Assembly: GCF_013032505.1 (NCBI RefSeq)
Contig: NZ_WQCG01000002.1
Coordinates: forward strand, 1 to 64,000
Source: Ruegeria atlantica
GTDB taxonomy: Bacteria; Pseudomonadota; Alphaproteobacteria; Rhodobacterales; Rhodobacteraceae
Reading direction: 5' to 3'
DNA: 64,000 bases
Positions within the stretch are counted from its first letter, which is position 1. The number at the start of each line of letters is the position of its first letter. Of this stretch, positions 1-8,483 are shown piece after piece. The notes under the pieces are model-generated. The model ran no database searches and was not told where the DNA came from. It saw only the letters and a list, made by a program, of their open reading frames with translations. Position numbers and translations under genes: made by a program.

Positions 1-487
1 AACATATTTACTGTAAAGCCTAACCGTTATCTATCGTTAAACACGCAATGAGGGACAAGTCATTCCTAAGCTCTTAGTAACCTACTCAAGAAATAGTCAA
101 CATTTTTCAAATGGGCGCGGTTCGAATTCTGGCAATTACGACTGACATCGTTGCGTAAATAGGCAGAGGGGATCTCTTCACCCGAACCCAGCCTGATAGC
201 ACAACGTGATGAGCTTGTTATTCCCAACGAAGTTCAAGACTACAAATTGACGGTCGCGCTACAATGCACATATCAGCAGACTTTTTTGATAGCGAAATTG
301 GGTCCCGGGTTGTCTCGGTCAAAAGGCGTCTATAAGCAGATTGCACTGTTAAGTCATATTGTTCGAGATTCCTTGTGATGCTCATTGCCCCTGTTGTCCC
401 CTGTGATTCTGGCGACAATCGTGCCCAAAACTCAGAACGCAACAGTACCATACATATATACCTTCCTGTCTTCTTCGGATGAAAACC
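1..487. other. AT-rich non-coding leader upstream of ugd
   Basis: No gene is recognisable in this stretch on either strand. It is visibly richer in A and T than the coding sequence that follows and presumably holds the ugd promoter. A reverse-strand open frame at 218-553 overlaps ugd and gives a low-complexity, unrecognisable protein, so I do not call it. No tRNA or riboswitch fold is evident. Confidence 0.5.
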
Positions 488-1654
488 ATGAAAATTGCAG
501 TTGCTGGCCTCGGTTACGTGGGGCTGTCCAATGCGGTGCTTTTGGCGCAGCATAACAATGTTACGGCGGTCGATATCTCTGAGACACGCGTTCAGATGGT
601 CAACGACGGCCGATGCCCGATTGTGGATCCTGAACTGGAAGAGTTTCTTACCGCGCGCGAACTGAGCCTCAGCGCCACCACGAATGGCAGCGCAGCTTAC
701 GAAGATGCTGATTACGTTATCGTCGCGACCCCTACAAACTATGATCCGAAGACGAATTCATTTGATACCTCTAGTGTCGAAGCTGTTATTGCCGAAGTTC
801 TACAAGTAAATCGCACCGCCACGATCGTTATCAAGTCCACTATCCCTGTGGGTTTTGTGCGCGACCTGCGTTCCCGGATGGAGACCGAACAGGTGATCTT
901 TTCGCCCGAGTTTCTTCGCGAAGGACGCGCGCTATACGACAACCTGCACCCGTCACGAATTATCGTGGGCGAACGGTCTGAACGAGCGCGTGTATTTGCG
1001 GATTTGCTCCTTGAAGGGGCCTTGAAGAATGATGTCGAGATCCTGTTTACCAATTTGGATGAGGCTGAGGCGATCAAGCTTTTTGCCAATACTTATCTCG
1101 CGATGCGCGTAGCGTTCTTTAATGAGCTCGATAGTTACGCAATGGCTGGTGGTATGGATACTCGGCAGATCATCCAAGGCATCAGCCTCGATCCACGGAT
1201 TGGTGGTCATTATAACAATCCTTCCTTCGGTTATGGCGGTTATTGCCTGCCAAAAGATACCAAGCAGCTGCTGGCCAACTACAACCACGTCCCACAAAAC
1301 CTGATACGGGCAATCGTGGACGCGAACCGGACCCGCAAGGATTTCTTGTCCGACCAGATTCTGATGAAATGTCCCAAAGTGGTCGGCGTCTACCGTCTTG
1401 TGATGAAGGCGGGGTCAGACAATTACCGACAGTCTTCGATCCAGGGGATCATGAAGCGCTTGAAAGCCAAAGGCATTAAGGTAATCGTTTATGAACCGGT
1501 GCTGGAAGACGATGAGTTTTATCGGAGTCGAGTAGTCCGCGACCTTGATGCCTTTAAAGCCGAGGCGGATATGATCGTTACCAACCGGCTGACAGATGAA
1601 ATCGCGGATGTGTCTGCTAAGGTTTTCACCCGAGATCTTTTTGGAGCGGACTGA
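488..1654 (+). CDS. ugd: UDP-glucose 6-dehydrogenase
   Basis: Oxidises UDP-glucose to UDP-glucuronate with two NAD+, supplying precursor for acidic exopolysaccharide or lipid modification; cytoplasmic. The N-terminal Rossmann motif GLGYVG is followed by the central domain, and the catalytic motif [12 protein letters not shown] places the nucleophilic cysteine at residue 253. The length of 388 aa equals the short E. coli Ugd type, and from memory the sequence resembles the enterobacterial protein closely along its whole length. I chose the ATG at 488 rather than the one nine bases upstream because it aligns with E. coli and has a weak GGAT at a suitable distance. GalU, which makes the substrate, is encoded near 47-48 kb. 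A close match to gammaproteobacteria plus an AT-rich leader could mean transfer. Confidence 0.95.
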   Translation: MKIAVAGLGYVGLSNAVLLAQHNNVTAVDISETRVQMVNDGRCPIVDPELEEFLTARELSLSATTNGSAAYEDADYVIVATPTNYDPKTNSFDTSSVEAVIAEVLQVNRTATIVIKSTIPVGFVRDLRSRMETEQVIFSPEFLREGRALYDNLHPSRIIVGERSERARVFADLLLEGALKNDVEILFTNLDEAEAIKLFANTYLAMRVAFFNELDSYAMAGGMDTRQIIQGISLDPRIGGHYNNPSFGYGGYCLPKDTKQLLANYNHVPQNLIRAIVDANRTRKDFLSDQILMKCPKVVGVYRLVMKAGSDNYRQSSIQGIMKRLKAKGIKVIVYEPVLEDDEFYRSRVVRDLDAFKAEADMIVTNRLTDEIADVSAKVFTRDLFGAD

Positions 1655-1868
1655 ACGTATGGCAGAAAGAAAGCAGACGTAAATGTGATTACAACTGACG
1701 ATTGGCAGCATTAGTGCCAGTTATTGGGATAGGTCGTGGATTCCGATGGCATTTGGTTCTGTGATTTCTTGGCTCTACCGGCAGGTTTGGATCGCTGTTG
1801 GCCGCGTTGATGGAAAGAGGGTTGCGGAGCAATAGCTTCCACCGCTGTCAAAGCTCCCATCCACAGGA
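1655..1868. other. Intergenic region between ugd and a convergent LysR gene
   Basis: This is a 214-base gap between two genes whose 3' ends face each other. I see no convincing gene; short open frames on both strands give unrecognisable peptides. No clear U-tract terminator was found by eye. Confidence 0.4.
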
Positions 1869-2783
1869 TTAATTCTCTGACTTTTCCCATGGTGGGTTCG
1901 CCCCAATCTCGGCGACCAGGAAATCCATGAAAACCCGGACTTTGGGCGACAGCACATTTGATTTTGGGTAAATGAGCCACAACACATTCTCCTCAGCGGC
2001 TTCGTATTCGGGTAGAACATGCCTGAGCGCACCTGAGGCAAGCTCCTCCTGAATACTCCAAAGCGAGTTCATCGAGATGCCCGCGCCCGCAATTGTTGCC
2101 AGCTTTTGGCTGAGGCCGTCATCCATAATCAGTGGGCAGTTGGTTGCATCAGGGTCGAACGTCGCAGTGGCGCCATGTGCTGTCTTCAGCGTTCGCGCCC
2201 GGATTTGCCGAAACGCTATCAGTTTGTGTTTTGCCAGATCGTCCGGTGTTTTGAGTTCGCCATAAGTCTCCAAATAATCAGGAGCTGCGCAAAGTATGCG
2301 TTTGTCATTGGCAAGCTTGCGCCCCTTGAGGCTGGTGTCGATCAGCGGCGCGTTGCGCAACGCAAGATCGTAGCTGCCTTCGATCAAGTCAAACTGCGTG
2401 TCTGACAGACGCAAGTCCAATGTTACTCCGGGGTGTTGATCCTGAAACTTGGCGAGGATCGGGGCGATGTATAGCTGGGCAAATGTACTGGGTGCGGTAA
2501 AGCGAAGGGTGCCAGTGGCTTCGGCAGAACCTTGCCCCAACGCCGCCAGCGCAGCATCTTCCTGCGCCAGAATCTCACGTGCGTATGGAAGGAACTCGGC
2601 ACCCTCAAGTGACAAGGACACTTTGCGCGTCGACCGATGAAGAAGTTCGACGCCCAGCTGATGTTCCAGTTTGGCAAGCCGCGCACTGGAAACAGCTGGA
2701 ACCAGCCCCAGTTCGCGCCCCGCGGCCGAGATGTTTAACTTGTCTGCTGCAAGCACAAAAAGACGAAGGGTTTGGGTATTCAT
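1869..2783 (-). CDS. LysR-family transcriptional regulator
   Basis: A 304-aa DNA-binding regulator with the LysR layout: an N-terminal winged helix-turn-helix (residues about 1-60, including AAGRELGLVPAVSSARLAKL) and a C-terminal effector-binding domain resembling periplasmic binding proteins. The open frame extends 42 codons upstream, but the ATG at 2783 aligns with the family start. The gene is divergent from the nitroreductase-led cluster starting at 2894 and is separated from it by about 110 bases that carry a long inverted repeat. It is therefore the likely regulator of that cluster. The inducer is unknown. Confidence 0.9.
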   Translation of the reverse strand: MNTQTLRLFVLAADKLNISAAGRELGLVPAVSSARLAKLEHQLGVELLHRSTRKVSLSLEGAEFLPYAREILAQEDAALAALGQGSAEATGTLRFTAPSTFAQLYIAPILAKFQDQHPGVTLDLRLSDTQFDLIEGSYDLALRNAPLIDTSLKGRKLANDKRILCAAPDYLETYGELKTPDDLAKHKLIAFRQIRARTLKTAHGATATFDPDATNCPLIMDDGLSQKLATIAGAGISMNSLWSIQEELASGALRHVLPEYEAAEENVLWLIYPKSNVLSPKVRVFMDFLVAEIGANPPWEKSEN

Positions 2784-2795
2784 AGCTCTATTATA

Positions 2796-2847
2796 TGCAA
2801 AAACCGAAAACTGAAACCGTTTTTTGCCGGTTTTTTCGGTTTCTGCA
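2796..2847. promoter_or_regulatory. Inverted repeat in the LysR/nitroreductase divergent promoter
   Basis: Arms TGCAAAAACCGAAA (2796-2809) and TTTCGGTTTCTGCA (2834-2847) are reverse complements with one mismatch and are separated by 24 bases. The spacer contains a further AACCG/CCGGTT pair. The position between divergent starts suits a LysR-type operator controlling both genes. Binding is inferred, not shown. Confidence 0.5.
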
Positions 2848-2893
2848 AGTGGTATTTCGGGTTCAACGATAGACACACCAAATGGAGCCAAAC

Positions 2894-3589
2894 ATGCCTG
2901 CCCGCTCAAACGTCCAGTTACAGATTATCGAAGCCTTCAATTTCCGGCACGCGACCAAGATCTTTGACCCGGATAAAAAGATCAGCGATTTTGATTTTGA
3001 AACCATTCTTGAGGCCGGGCGCTTGTCTCCAACCTCTTTTGGGCACGAGCCGTTCAAAGTTCTGGTCATACAGTCGCCCGAGATGCGCGAGCACTTTCGC
3101 GAGTTTTCCTGGGGCGCAAATGGGATGATGAACGGAAGCAAGGGCCAATTGGGCACCGCCAGCCATTTCGGTCTGATCCTTGCCAGTACGGCAGAAACCA
3201 TGACCGCGGGATCGGACTATCTGCAGGATCACTATCGTTCGGTGAAGCAACTGCCTGACGATGTCATCGAATTGTTCAATGGCGCCTATGGTAAATTCCA
3301 ATCGACAGACCACCGCGTCATGTCCGACCGAGAGATCTCGGATTGGTCCGGTAAGCAAGCCTACATCGTACTTGCCAACATGATGACAGCAGCGGCCCTG
3401 ATGGGGATCGATTCCTGTCCAATTGAAGGGTTTGATATGGAGCTGACCACAACGGCCCTTTCCGAACATTTCGGCGTGGATACGACTAAATGGAAGCCAG
3501 CCGTCATGTTCGCCTTTGGGCATCGTGCAAGCGACCCTCAATTCCCAAAGACCCGCCGTCCGATGGCCGAAACAGTGAGCTGGTTCTAA
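2894..3589 (+). CDS. Nitroreductase-family FMN oxidoreductase
   Basis: A cytoplasmic NAD(P)H-dependent flavoenzyme of the NfsB/NfnB type (231 aa), a family that reduces nitro-aromatics, quinones or enones. The N-terminal region with the basic RHATKIF segment and the PTSFGHEPFKVLV segment match the family's FMN-binding part, and the GIDSCPIEGFD segment is typical of the C-terminal half. I chose the ATG at 2894 because GGAG lies six bases ahead of it; an in-frame ATG at 2882 lacks a ribosome site. It is the first gene of a co-directional cluster with a CmcJ-like enzyme, a luciferase-like monooxygenase, an SDR and a crotonase. The true substrate is unknown. Confidence 0.85.
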   Translation: MPARSNVQLQIIEAFNFRHATKIFDPDKKISDFDFETILEAGRLSPTSFGHEPFKVLVIQSPEMREHFREFSWGANGMMNGSKGQLGTASHFGLILASTAETMTAGSDYLQDHYRSVKQLPDDVIELFNGAYGKFQSTDHRVMSDREISDWSGKQAYIVLANMMTAAALMGIDSCPIEGFDMELTTTALSEHFGVDTTKWKPAVMFAFGHRASDPQFPKTRRPMAETVSWF

Positions 3590-3643
3590 TACCCCTTTAA
3601 CACGGTAAAGGCTGCCCGATCAGCACAAGCAAGGAGTGATCCG

Positions 3644-4420
3644 ATGCAGAAAACTGGTATCGTGAATTATCATATCCACAAAGCACAGCGGCAAGCGTTT
3701 GAGCTGGATGCCGGCGGTATCGTTGGAAATCTGGTTTCGCCCGAACTGGCACCCACCAAAGTGTCGCTGACCGACATGCGTGGATCGGCGCAGCCTTTAC
3801 GCTTCGCCGAGGACGGGTTCGAGTTTGTCGTTGCCCCAAGTTCCATTGGCGCGTTTACAAACAACCACTGGCAAAAGACATATGATCAGGAACTCACGCG
3901 GCTTTTAACAGATAAACTATCGGCCCGCGAGGTCGTGATCTTTGATCATACGGTCCGGGTGGATGACCCGGACGCCGCCCGCAAGCCGGCGCGAAATGTT
4001 CATAGTGACTATAGTGAGGATGGAGCCTGGCAACGTCTGATTGAATTGCTTGGCGATGAGAAGGCCGCGGAATGGGCGAAAGGCCACTATGCCTTTGTTA
4101 ACGTCTGGCGTCCTGTTGAGCACGCAATCAACAGTGCACCTCTGGGATTTGTGCGCAGTTCAAGCATTGATCCGGACGACTGGATTTTACTCGACCTGAT
4201 CTATCCGGACCGTCAGGGCCAGATTATGGGGCTTGTGGGTAACAAAAGACACGAATGGCTTTACCTGTCTAAGATGACGCCGGATGAGGTTGCCGTCTTC
4301 AACATCTATGACAATCAAGGACTACCGTCGGTCGCGCATAGCGCGCTTGATATGATCGAAGACCCGACGGTAACAACCCCGCGCAAAAGTATCGAGAGCC
4401 GTACATTGGTGCGGTATTGA
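3644..4420 (+). CDS. CmcJ/NvfI-family putative non-haem iron oxygenase
   Basis: This 258-aa protein resembles the CmcJ/NvfI/AsaB family, which includes the cephamycin hydroxylase component CmcJ and the fungal Fe(II)/2-oxoglutarate enzyme NvfI. Family hallmarks are the HSD motif (His120, Asp122), FVNVWRP at about 151-157 and a C-terminal segment with His232 and the charged RKSIESRTLVRY tail. His120/Asp122/His232 would form the iron-binding facial triad. AAGGAG precedes the ATG. It lies in the middle of the LysR-linked oxidative cluster, 13 bases before the luciferase-like gene. Fungal relatives act in secondary metabolism; the role here is unknown. Confidence 0.75.
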   Translation: MQKTGIVNYHIHKAQRQAFELDAGGIVGNLVSPELAPTKVSLTDMRGSAQPLRFAEDGFEFVVAPSSIGAFTNNHWQKTYDQELTRLLTDKLSAREVVIFDHTVRVDDPDAARKPARNVHSDYSEDGAWQRLIELLGDEKAAEWAKGHYAFVNVWRPVEHAINSAPLGFVRSSSIDPDDWILLDLIYPDRQGQIMGLVGNKRHEWLYLSKMTPDEVAVFNIYDNQGLPSVAHSALDMIEDPTVTTPRKSIESRTLVRY

Positions 4421-4433
4421 GCGAGGATCCAGT

Positions 4434-5399
4434 ATGTTCGACAAGACTCAGACTGCGGCATTTACCACGATCAACCACGGGTTCAACCAAGTGTTTCGCC
4501 CCAATCGGCTGAGCGTTGGGCTCGTTCTGCCTTTGGAAGCCTACGCGGTCGGCGCAGAACCGACCATGACAGGTCACATTGAAGCGGCTCAACTAGCCGA
4601 GCGTCAGGGTTTCTCAGCGCTTTGGCTGCGGGATGTGCCCTTCAACGTGCCAAGTTTTGGCGATCCGGGGCAGATCTTGGACCCTTTTGTCTATTTGGGT
4701 GCGCTGGCATCTGTGACGGATCGTATTGCACTTGGAACAGCAAGCATCGTTTTGCCCCTGCGCCATCCAGCACACGTTGCAAAAGCTGCTGCATCGACGG
4801 ATGTGTTGTCGGGAGGGCGGCTGCTGTTGGGTGTGGCTTCCGGCGATCGGCCGGAAGAATATCCGGCCATGAACCAAACTTACTCGGATCGTGGGGAGCG
4901 GTTTCGCGACAGCGTCGACTATATCCGCGCGGTTGGCGCACCTTATCCCAATCATGCAAGCATGCAGGGCAATCTTTCCGGCGGAATTGACCTTTTGCCT
5001 AAACCTGCGGGTGCGCGCTTGCCGCTGCTAATTACAGGAGGCAGCCAGCAATCCCCCGACTGGGTGGCGCAGAACGGCGACGGTTGGATGACCTATCCAA
5101 GGGATATCGCATCACAAACGCGCGTCGTGGCAGAATACCGAGATAAACTGGCGCAGATGGGGCAACCGGACAAACCGGTCATGCAATCGCTCTATGTCGA
5201 TTTGCTTGATGATCCTGACGCCCCCGCGCGACCGATACATCTGGGTTTCCGATCCGGTTCGAATTTCCTCCGCCGCTACCTTAGCGAGGTTGAAGCTTTG
5301 GGGATCAACCACGTAGCCCTGAACCTGAGATTTAACCAAAACCCCATCGACACGACGCTAAAACGTCTGGCCGATGATCTTCTGCCAGACTTTTCATAA
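4434..5399 (+). CDS. Luciferase-like (LLM class) flavin-dependent oxidoreductase
   Basis: A 321-aa TIM-barrel enzyme of the bacterial-luciferase superfamily. These use FMNH2 or F420 delivered by a separate reductase to oxygenate small substrates. The pattern LAERQGFSALWLRDVP, then GTASIVLPLRHPAHVAKAAA, then DVLSGGRLLLGVASGDRP is characteristic, and it resembles the subgroup named luciferase-type oxidoreductase BA3436 family. GAGGA lies upstream of the ATG. The nitroreductase-like flavoenzyme two genes upstream could supply reduced flavin, which is inference. Substrate unknown. Confidence 0.85.
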   Translation: MFDKTQTAAFTTINHGFNQVFRPNRLSVGLVLPLEAYAVGAEPTMTGHIEAAQLAERQGFSALWLRDVPFNVPSFGDPGQILDPFVYLGALASVTDRIALGTASIVLPLRHPAHVAKAAASTDVLSGGRLLLGVASGDRPEEYPAMNQTYSDRGERFRDSVDYIRAVGAPYPNHASMQGNLSGGIDLLPKPAGARLPLLITGGSQQSPDWVAQNGDGWMTYPRDIASQTRVVAEYRDKLAQMGQPDKPVMQSLYVDLLDDPDAPARPIHLGFRSGSNFLRRYLSEVEALGINHVALNLRFNQNPIDTTLKRLADDLLPDFS

Positions 5400-5411
5400 A
5401 GGAATACCCAC

Positions 5412-6200
5412 ATGACCAAGACCATTCTTGTCACGGGCGCGACCGATGGTATCGGGCTGCTCACGGCCAAAAAACTTGCGGCTGACGGCCACAGGGTTCT
5501 TCTACATGGTCGGAACGCGTCAAAGCTGGAAGCTGCCCTTGAAGAGGTGGGCGGCGAAGCAGAGACATACGTTGCTGATCTCTCTGACTTGTCGGAAGTG
5601 GTTTCGCTTGCTGGTGCAATCCGGGAGAAACACGAAACTCTGGATATTTTGATCAACAACGCGGGCGTGCTGAAGGCTCCGAAACCGGTGCTGGGGAACG
5701 GGCTTGATATCCGCTTTGTCGTCAACACGTTTGCGCCGTACTTGCTGACTGAATTGCTGTTGCCGATGATGCCTAAATCCGGCCGTGTCGTGAACCTTTC
5801 GTCGGCGGCTCAAGCACCGGTGAACCTGCGTGCCATGCAGGGCAATACGCCCCTGTCTGATATGGATGCATATGCCCAAAGCAAGCTGGCTATTACCATA
5901 TGGACGCGCGAATGGGCCAAGGCTTTGCCGGAAGGCCCAGCCATTATTGCTGTTAATCCAGGCTCGCTGCTTGCCTCAAAGATGGTCAAGGATGGCTTCG
6001 GTGTTGCAGGCAACGACCTCAACATCGGCGCGGACATCCTGATCGATGCAGCGTTGAGCGAACAGTTCTCAGGCGCGTCGGGACGTTATTACGACAATGA
6101 CAGTGGTGCGTTCGCCGATCCGCACCCGTCAGCCCAGAATGCCGAGCACTCAATGGATGTGATGAACGCAATTCAAGCGATTACGCGCCGGCAAAGTTAA
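5412..6200 (+). CDS. Short-chain dehydrogenase/reductase
   Basis: A classical SDR of 262 aa that interconverts an alcohol and a ketone using NAD(P)(H). The cofactor motif TGATDGIG is at 8-15, NNAG at 82-85, the catalytic serine at 130/131 and YAQSK at 154-158. AAGGA lies before the ATG, 12 bases after the luciferase-like gene, so the two are probably co-transcribed. Arrangement and sequence fit a retinol-dehydrogenase-like subgroup, but the substrate cannot be predicted. Confidence 0.9.
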   Translation: MTKTILVTGATDGIGLLTAKKLAADGHRVLLHGRNASKLEAALEEVGGEAETYVADLSDLSEVVSLAGAIREKHETLDILINNAGVLKAPKPVLGNGLDIRFVVNTFAPYLLTELLLPMMPKSGRVVNLSSAAQAPVNLRAMQGNTPLSDMDAYAQSKLAITIWTREWAKALPEGPAIIAVNPGSLLASKMVKDGFGVAGNDLNIGADILIDAALSEQFSGASGRYYDNDSGAFADPHPSAQNAEHSMDVMNAIQAITRRQS

Positions 6201-6285
6201 CCCGCGCGCCATCGACGCGTTACCCCATTTGTTTCAACCCAACCCCTCGCATCTTTGCTGCCGAGGGCCAAGAAAGGACTGTCCG

Positions 6286-7134
6286 ATGAAATACGAGAAC
6301 TTCCAAACCTTCGATGTCCATGTGGAAAACGCAATCGCCACCGTGACTTTCAATTTCGGAACGGTAAACGTTCAGGGTCAGGAGATGTTGGCCGACCTCA
6401 ACAGCCTTGCAATGCGGCTGGAACGGGACCGGGACACTAAAATTGTGGTTTTCCAGTCCGCAAATCCCGAAATCTGGGTTTGCCACTATGACACCGAGCT
6501 TCTCAAAGACATGTCGACCGAGGCTGTTTCACGTGAAGATGCCCAATTGCTGGACCTGCAATCCGTTTGCGAGCGCCTCAGCAAAGTTCCGCAGGCGACG
6601 ATAGCAAAACTGGAAGGTTTTGCCCGTGGTGGCGGGCATGAACTGGCGCTTGCGCTGGACATGCGGTTTGCCGCGCGTGGGAAGTACAAGTTCATGCAAA
6701 TGGAAGTTGGCATGGGCATCTTGCCATGTGGCGGCGGCGCGTCCCGGATGGCCCGCCAGACCGGTCTTGGTCGTGCGCTTGAAATTATCCTAAGTGCGCA
6801 GGACTATGATGCAGAAGATGCCGAACGCATGGGGACAATCAACAAAGCTTTGGAGCCCGATGAGATCGGTCCTTATGTCGATGCGCTGGCAAAACGCATC
6901 GCTCAATTCCCGGCTGAATCGATCAACGCGTGCAAGCAGATGGTTTATGAATCCATTGACAAACCCATTGCCGAAGCTCTGAAAGCCGAAGCCTATTGGC
7001 TCTATCAAGCGACGAGCAAGACGCCCGCGATCAAGCGTTTCACGATCGCCGACGAACAGGGTTTGGAGCATGACATCGAAAACCAACGCAATTGGGGTGA
7101 GCTTGTCATGAAAGTGCAGGAGATCACTGGCTAA
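6286..7134 (+). CDS. Enoyl-CoA hydratase/isomerase (crotonase) family protein
   Basis: A 282-aa crotonase-fold protein acting on an acyl-CoA or acyl-CoA-like substrate. The oxyanion-hole region FARGGGHELALALD and the later MEVGMGILPCGGG keep glutamates at both positions used by hydratases (Glu119 and Glu140), so it may be catalytically competent. The N-terminal region is divergent from canonical hydratases. The start at 6286 has AAAGGA in front; an ATG at 6229 lacks one. It is the last gene of the LysR-linked cluster, 85 bases after the SDR. Confidence 0.8.
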   Translation: MKYENFQTFDVHVENAIATVTFNFGTVNVQGQEMLADLNSLAMRLERDRDTKIVVFQSANPEIWVCHYDTELLKDMSTEAVSREDAQLLDLQSVCERLSKVPQATIAKLEGFARGGGHELALALDMRFAARGKYKFMQMEVGMGILPCGGGASRMARQTGLGRALEIILSAQDYDAEDAERMGTINKALEPDEIGPYVDALAKRIAQFPAESINACKQMVYESIDKPIAEALKAEAYWLYQATSKTPAIKRFTIADEQGLEHDIENQRNWGELVMKVQEITG

Positions 7135-7254
7135 CTACTGATGGATCGTTTGACCGGCTGCTCCTTGTCTTGGGTGGCCGGTCATTGTGGCAGGGTTGGC
7201 GATTAGTCAGACTATCCGCTCCTTATTAATCATTGATCGCTGGCCAGTTGGCAT
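7135..7254. other. Convergent intergenic region with a weak hairpin
   Basis: Arms TGACCGGC (7151-7158) and GCCGGTCA (7177-7184) could pair around an 18-base loop, but no U-tract follows on either strand. It may terminate transcription between the crotonase and the convergent sigma-factor gene. Nothing else is visible. Confidence 0.35.
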
Positions 7255-7956
7255 TTAGAGCTTGCCGTCAGCCCGCAAGCACCCGATCGCGCGGCTTGCC
7301 ATATTTGCGCACCGCTTGCCACCGAATGGAAAGATCGTTTCAAAACCACCCCGCACCTTTCGTTCCAGCGCTGAGCGGAGTCGGAGGCGCGCGCGGAAAA
7401 GGCGCGTTTTTACGGTGATCGGGTTGATCTGAAGCACACGAGCGATGGCCGTCACGCTCATACCTTCGGATTCACGTAAAAGAAACGGAAGACGCATATC
7501 GGGTGGCAGTTCGGAAACCGCCGTTTCCAATAGCCCGCGGAGTTGTACGCGGCCTAAGGCGGCATCGGGCAGTTCTGCATTCTGACCGGGAAAAGCAAGG
7601 ACCCGCGACTGGTGGGGTTCCTCAACGGTATCGTACACTTCTTCTGAACGAACCCGCCTGCGTTGCATGCGCGAGGCGTTGATGACGATCCGGGTAACCC
7701 AGGTCGAAAAGCTCGCGCGTTCCTGAAAACTGTCCAATTTGCTGAAAGCTGACATATAAGCCTCTTGCAGTGCGTCTTCTGCCTCGGCGTCTGTATCAAC
7801 GATTCCGCGGGCTACTCGGAACAGACGGGGGTTCAGGCGTCGGACAAGTTCGCGGACAGCAAATTCGCTTCCGTTCCGGGCGTCGTCCACTAGCTCTGCT
7901 TCGGATTTTTCCGTTTCAATTTTTGCTTCTGACTTGCGACTTGTCCCGATCGTCAT
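7255..7956 (-). CDS. ECF-type RNA polymerase sigma factor with C-terminal cysteine tail
   Basis: An extracytoplasmic-function sigma-70 protein of 233 aa. Region 2 (about residues 35-100, ending in FSTWVTRIVINASRMQRRR) binds the core and -10 element, and region 4 (about 140-195, EGMSVTAIARVLQINPITVKTRLFRARLRL) binds the -35 element. The roughly 38-residue tail after region 4 contains FPFGGKRCANM and a second cysteine (Cys216, Cys226), resembling C-terminal extensions in some ECF groups and possibly sensing metal or redox state. Its start overlaps the cupredoxin stop by four bases, so it is the last gene of a three-gene operon. No anti-sigma factor is encoded next to it. Confidence 0.9.
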   Translation of the reverse strand: MTIGTSRKSEAKIETEKSEAELVDDARNGSEFAVRELVRRLNPRLFRVARGIVDTDAEAEDALQEAYMSAFSKLDSFQERASFSTWVTRIVINASRMQRRRVRSEEVYDTVEEPHQSRVLAFPGQNAELPDAALGRVQLRGLLETAVSELPPDMRLPFLLRESEGMSVTAIARVLQINPITVKTRLFRARLRLRSALERKVRGGFETIFPFGGKRCANMASRAIGCLRADGKL

Positions 7957-8483
7957 GATCCGTCCTTCCGCTTGATGGTACCTTTCGCGATGATATCCTC
8001 TACCGATGGTAAGACTGCCAGAACCTGATTTGACACGTCAGTCCGATCTTTCGAGCTTCCTTCCCAACCCGCATCGGCCAGAGTTCCAACCACAATGCGG
8101 CCGACCATCGCCGCCATCTCGTGCGGTAAGCAATAGTAATCGTACACGCCGGGAACCGTCAGCGTGACCTCGAAAAACTCGTCTGGCAGCAAAAAGTCGC
8201 TATCCCAAGGTTCCGCCGCCGCTGGAATGCGGCGCATTCGGTCATAAAATTTGGGGTGGTAGGTGGTCACTGTATGGCTGTTTCCACTGTCCCAGTTGGT
8301 GAAACGGATGGTAGAGCCCGGAGTTACAGAAAGGCCGAAGGGATCAAACCAAACCACCTGGCCACGCGCGCTGCCGCGCATATCAATGTTGGTTAGGGTT
8401 TGCGCACCCGATGATCGCGAGACTGCGCACGAGGCAATTGTGCCACCTGCGAGCCAAAGTGCTTGACGTCTTGTACAGATCAT
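7953..8483 (-). CDS. Tat-exported pseudoazurin-like cupredoxin
   Basis: A 176-aa exported blue-copper protein. The N-terminus TRRQALWLAGG is a twin-arginine signal. Type 1 copper ligands are His70 (in DSGNSHTV), Cys118, His121 and Met126; the Cys-x2-His-x4-Met spacing is that of pseudoazurin and plastocyanin. An extra C-terminal segment of about 40 residues follows the copper loop. It overlaps both neighbours by four bases (ATGA), upstream with a small periplasmic protein and downstream with the sigma factor. That tight coupling suggests a role in copper, redox or envelope sensing rather than bulk respiration, which is inference. Confidence 0.85.
   Translation of the reverse strand: MICTRRQALWLAGGTIASCAVSRSSGAQTLTNIDMRGSARGQVVWFDPFGLSVTPGSTIRFTNWDSGNSHTVTTYHPKFYDRMRRIPAAAEPWDSDFLLPDEFFEVTLTVPGVYDYYCLPHEMAAMVGRIVVGTLADAGWEGSSKDRTDVSNQVLAVLPSVEDIIAKGTIKRKDGS

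Noticed and set aside
100-145. GGTTCGAATTC resembling a tRNA T-loop
   Set aside because: The flanking bases do not pair into a T-stem and no acceptor or anticodon arm is present.
218-553. Reverse-strand 111-codon open frame over the ugd leader
   Set aside because: It overlaps the ugd start, has no recognisable domain or ribosome site, and its composition looks random.
1711-1980. Reverse-strand open frame at the end of the first LysR gene
   Set aside because: It lies in another frame of the LysR gene and continues into the gap; the peptide is unrecognisable.
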